A DNA stretch of 41,889 nucleotides from Geobacteraceae bacterium (GTDB lineage Bacteria; Desulfobacterota; Desulfuromonadia; Geobacterales; Geobacteraceae). Where the stretch lies: contig JAMXLF010000037.1 of assembly GCA_024281055.1 (NCBI GenBank), positions 1 to 41,889 on the forward strand. The letters are read 5' to 3'. The position numbers and the translations under genes are program-made. Below are positions 40,647 to 41,889 of the stretch, in pieces. The notes beneath the pieces are model-generated. The model ran no database searches and had not been told where the DNA came from. It saw only the letters and a program-made list of their open reading frames with translations. Position 1 is the stretch's first letter. Every line of letters begins with the position of its first letter.

Positions 40647-41743
40647 GAGTAATGTCCCCACACGCCGAGTGCCAGGAAGATGGCGATCCCGAGCAGGTAG
40701 ACGGCCACGAAGAGGGGTCGCCGGACCGGCCGCCGCTCCGGAGAGCGGTCGAGGAACGGGAGCACGAGGAGCAGGGTCACCGCCACGCCCTGCACCGCCA
40801 GGCCGAGGAACTCGCTCGGGAAGATCTTGAGGGTCTGGTAGGCCCAGAGGAAATACCACTCCGGCTTGATTCCCTTCGGGGTGACGAAGGGGTTGGCCGG
40901 CTCGAAGGTGGCCGGCGGGAAGAAGAGCGTCGGCGCGAAGAACACTACCGCCAGCAGCAGGGCGAGGAAGAAGGCAACCAGCGCGCCGTCCTTGGCCACA
41001 TAGTGGGGGAAAAAAGGAATCCCGCCCGGATGCTCCTCGTGGTGGAAGGCCTTCGGAGGCTCGGTCGGCCGCCAGTCGGGGCCGAAGGGAGGTTTGGAGA
41101 TGCCGACCCGGCGAACGAAGAAAAGGTGGGACGAAACCAGCAGCCCGAAGAGCAGCGGGAAGCCGATGACGTGCAGCGCGAAGAACCGCCCGAGGGTCGC
41201 CTGGCCCACCGTGGCCCCGCCCCGCAGGAAGCGGAGCACCGCGTCGCCGATCATGGGGATCTCGCCGGAGCTGCTGGTGGCCACCGTGGTTGCCCAGAAG
41301 GAGAGCTGGCTCCAGGGGAGGAGGTAGCCGGTCAGGCACATCCCCAGGGACAGGAGCAGCAGCAGGAACCCCGCCACCCAAGTGAGCTCGCGGGGTGGCT
41401 TGTAGCTCCCCATGAAGAGGACCGAGAGCATGTGCAGCAGGAGCGCCAGGACGATGACGTTGGCCCCCACGGCGTGGACGGTGCGGATCAGCCAGCCGAA
41501 GGGGATATCGTTCATGATCCGCTGGACGCTGTGGAAGGCGCCGTCGGCAGTTGGGGTGTAGTAGACAAGGAGGAGGATGCCGGTGCCGATCTGCAGGGCG
41601 AAGAGGGTCAGCAGCACCGCTCCGAGGGTATACCAGCTGTTGATGTTGCGGGGGAGGAGGTATTTGGTGAGGTTCTGCTCGAGGATGTCGCGAACCCCCA
41701 GCCGCACGTCGATGAAATCAGCGATTTTTTTGCCCAGCCCCAT
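40643..41743 (-). CDS. cytochrome b of a menaquinol:cytochrome c reductase
   Basis: 366 residues. The b-haem ligands are H90/H104 (13 residues between) and H191/H206 (14 between); the 14-residue spacing is the b6 type. The quinol-site PEWY motif is at 294-297 (IKPEWYFLW), so this is a single-chain fusion of the b6 and subunit-IV halves. About seven to eight membrane spans. It oxidises menaquinol with the Rieske protein encoded just upstream. Confidence 0.92.
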   Translation of the reverse strand: MGLGKKIADFIDVRLGVRDILEQNLTKYLLPRNINSWYTLGAVLLTLFALQIGTGILLLVYYTPTADGAFHSVQRIMNDIPFGWLIRTVHAVGANVIVLALLLHMLSVLFMGSYKPPRELTWVAGFLLLLLSLGMCLTGYLLPWSQLSFWATTVATSSSGEIPMIGDAVLRFLRGGATVGQATLGRFFALHVIGFPLLFGLLVSSHLFFVRRVGISKPPFGPDWRPTEPPKAFHHEEHPGGIPFFPHYVAKDGALVAFFLALLLAVVFFAPTLFFPPATFEPANPFVTPKGIKPEWYFLWAYQTLKIFPSEFLGLAVQGVAVTLLLVLPFLDRSPERRPVRRPLFVAVYLLGIAIFLALGVWGHYS

Positions 41744-41754
41744 TGATGTCTCTC

Positions 41755-41889
41755 CTATCCGATCAGCAGGTTGTCGCCAGCAAGGGCGACGGGAATTGAC
41801 GGCAGGGGCTTGGGCGGAGGACCGGCGAGGACCTTGCCGTCGCTGGCGTAGCGCCCGCCGTGGCAGGGGCAGAGGAACTCCTCCTTCTC
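41755..41889 (-). CDS. Rieske iron-sulfur protein, C-terminal part (cut by window edge)
   Basis: The last 44 codons of a Rieske protein, ending in a TAG at 41755-41757. The second cluster-binding box CPCHGG is at the start of the visible part, followed by GRYASDGKVLAGPPPKPLP, the usual end of the cluster-binding fold. It is 11 bases before the cytochrome b ATG, confirming the Rieske-cyt b-pentahaem order. Confidence 0.9.
   Translation of the reverse strand, partial: EKEEFLCPCHGGRYASDGKVLAGPPPKPLPSIPVALAGDNLLIG

Noticed and set aside
40643-41381. Reverse ORF running from the pentahaem gene far into cytochrome b
   Set aside because: The part upstream of 40646 is a proline/arginine-rich shadow of cytochrome b; the signal peptide and the ATGA overlap fix the true start at 40646.
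1-41889. CRISPR arrays, tRNA or rRNA genes
   Set aside because: I saw no regularly spaced direct repeats and no tRNA- or rRNA-like sequence on either strand.

Overview
The window looks like a chromosomal segment of a Geobacter-type bacterium (Desulfuromonadota, Geobacterales). The reasons are many c-type cytochromes, an indolepyruvate:ferredoxin oxidoreductase/phenylacetate-CoA-ligase/Liv transporter cluster, acetyl-CoA synthetase, a plasma-membrane-type proton P-type ATPase, a high-GC coding style, and dispersed palindromic repeats between genes. The genus is inferred from gene content only.

Layout. 1-4300 is a worn, accessory-looking edge: the 3' end of an IS630-like transposase, an mqsRA toxin-antitoxin pair, a glycogen phosphorylase with a large internal deletion, and a surface lipoprotein with four Ig-like modules and one haem motif. 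4300-8722 holds a DUF234-type ATPase, a Na/phosphate cotransporter overlapping a Ppx/GppA phosphatase, and a small monohaem cytochrome. 8826-20604 is one long forward transcription unit: iorA-iorB-paaK-ACT protein-two Liv binding proteins-livHMGF-second paaK. It would import amino acids (aromatic or branched), oxidise the derived 2-oxo acids to acyl-CoA with ferredoxin, and activate aryl acids. Most of its junctions carry palindromic repeats of several families. 20627-23393 (reverse) encodes an M23 peptidase and a GGDEF protein/lipoprotein pair. 23532-32091 is an operon for an alternative-complex-III-like quinol oxidoreductase (pentahaem protein, molybdopterin-family subunit, Fe-S subunit, NrfD-like subunit, DUF3341 protein, monohaem cytochrome) translationally coupled to a proton P-type ATPase. 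32126-38840 holds a CPBP-family membrane protein without its glutamates, DUF2784, thiolase, YtxH, acs, a SpoIIE-type phosphatase and an HPP-family protein. 39032-39681 is hicAB. The right end is a second quinol-oxidising system read in reverse: Rieske (cut by the window edge), cytochrome b, and a membrane-anchored pentahaem cytochrome.

The most interesting points are (i) a GGDEF domain with serine where canonical diguanylate cyclases have the base-contacting aspartate, as in Hypr (cGAMP-making) enzymes, transcribed divergently from the ACIII-like operon; (ii) that operon itself, with no actF in it, a retained Fe-S cysteine set in its molybdopterin-family subunit, and a coupled proton pump; (iii) repeats that supply a stop codon, a ribosome-binding site, or leave livF with no visible one; and (iv) two toxin-antitoxin promoters whose palindromes sit between -35 and -10 and that would make nearly leaderless mRNAs. 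All functions are read from sequence features and family knowledge; no database search was run.
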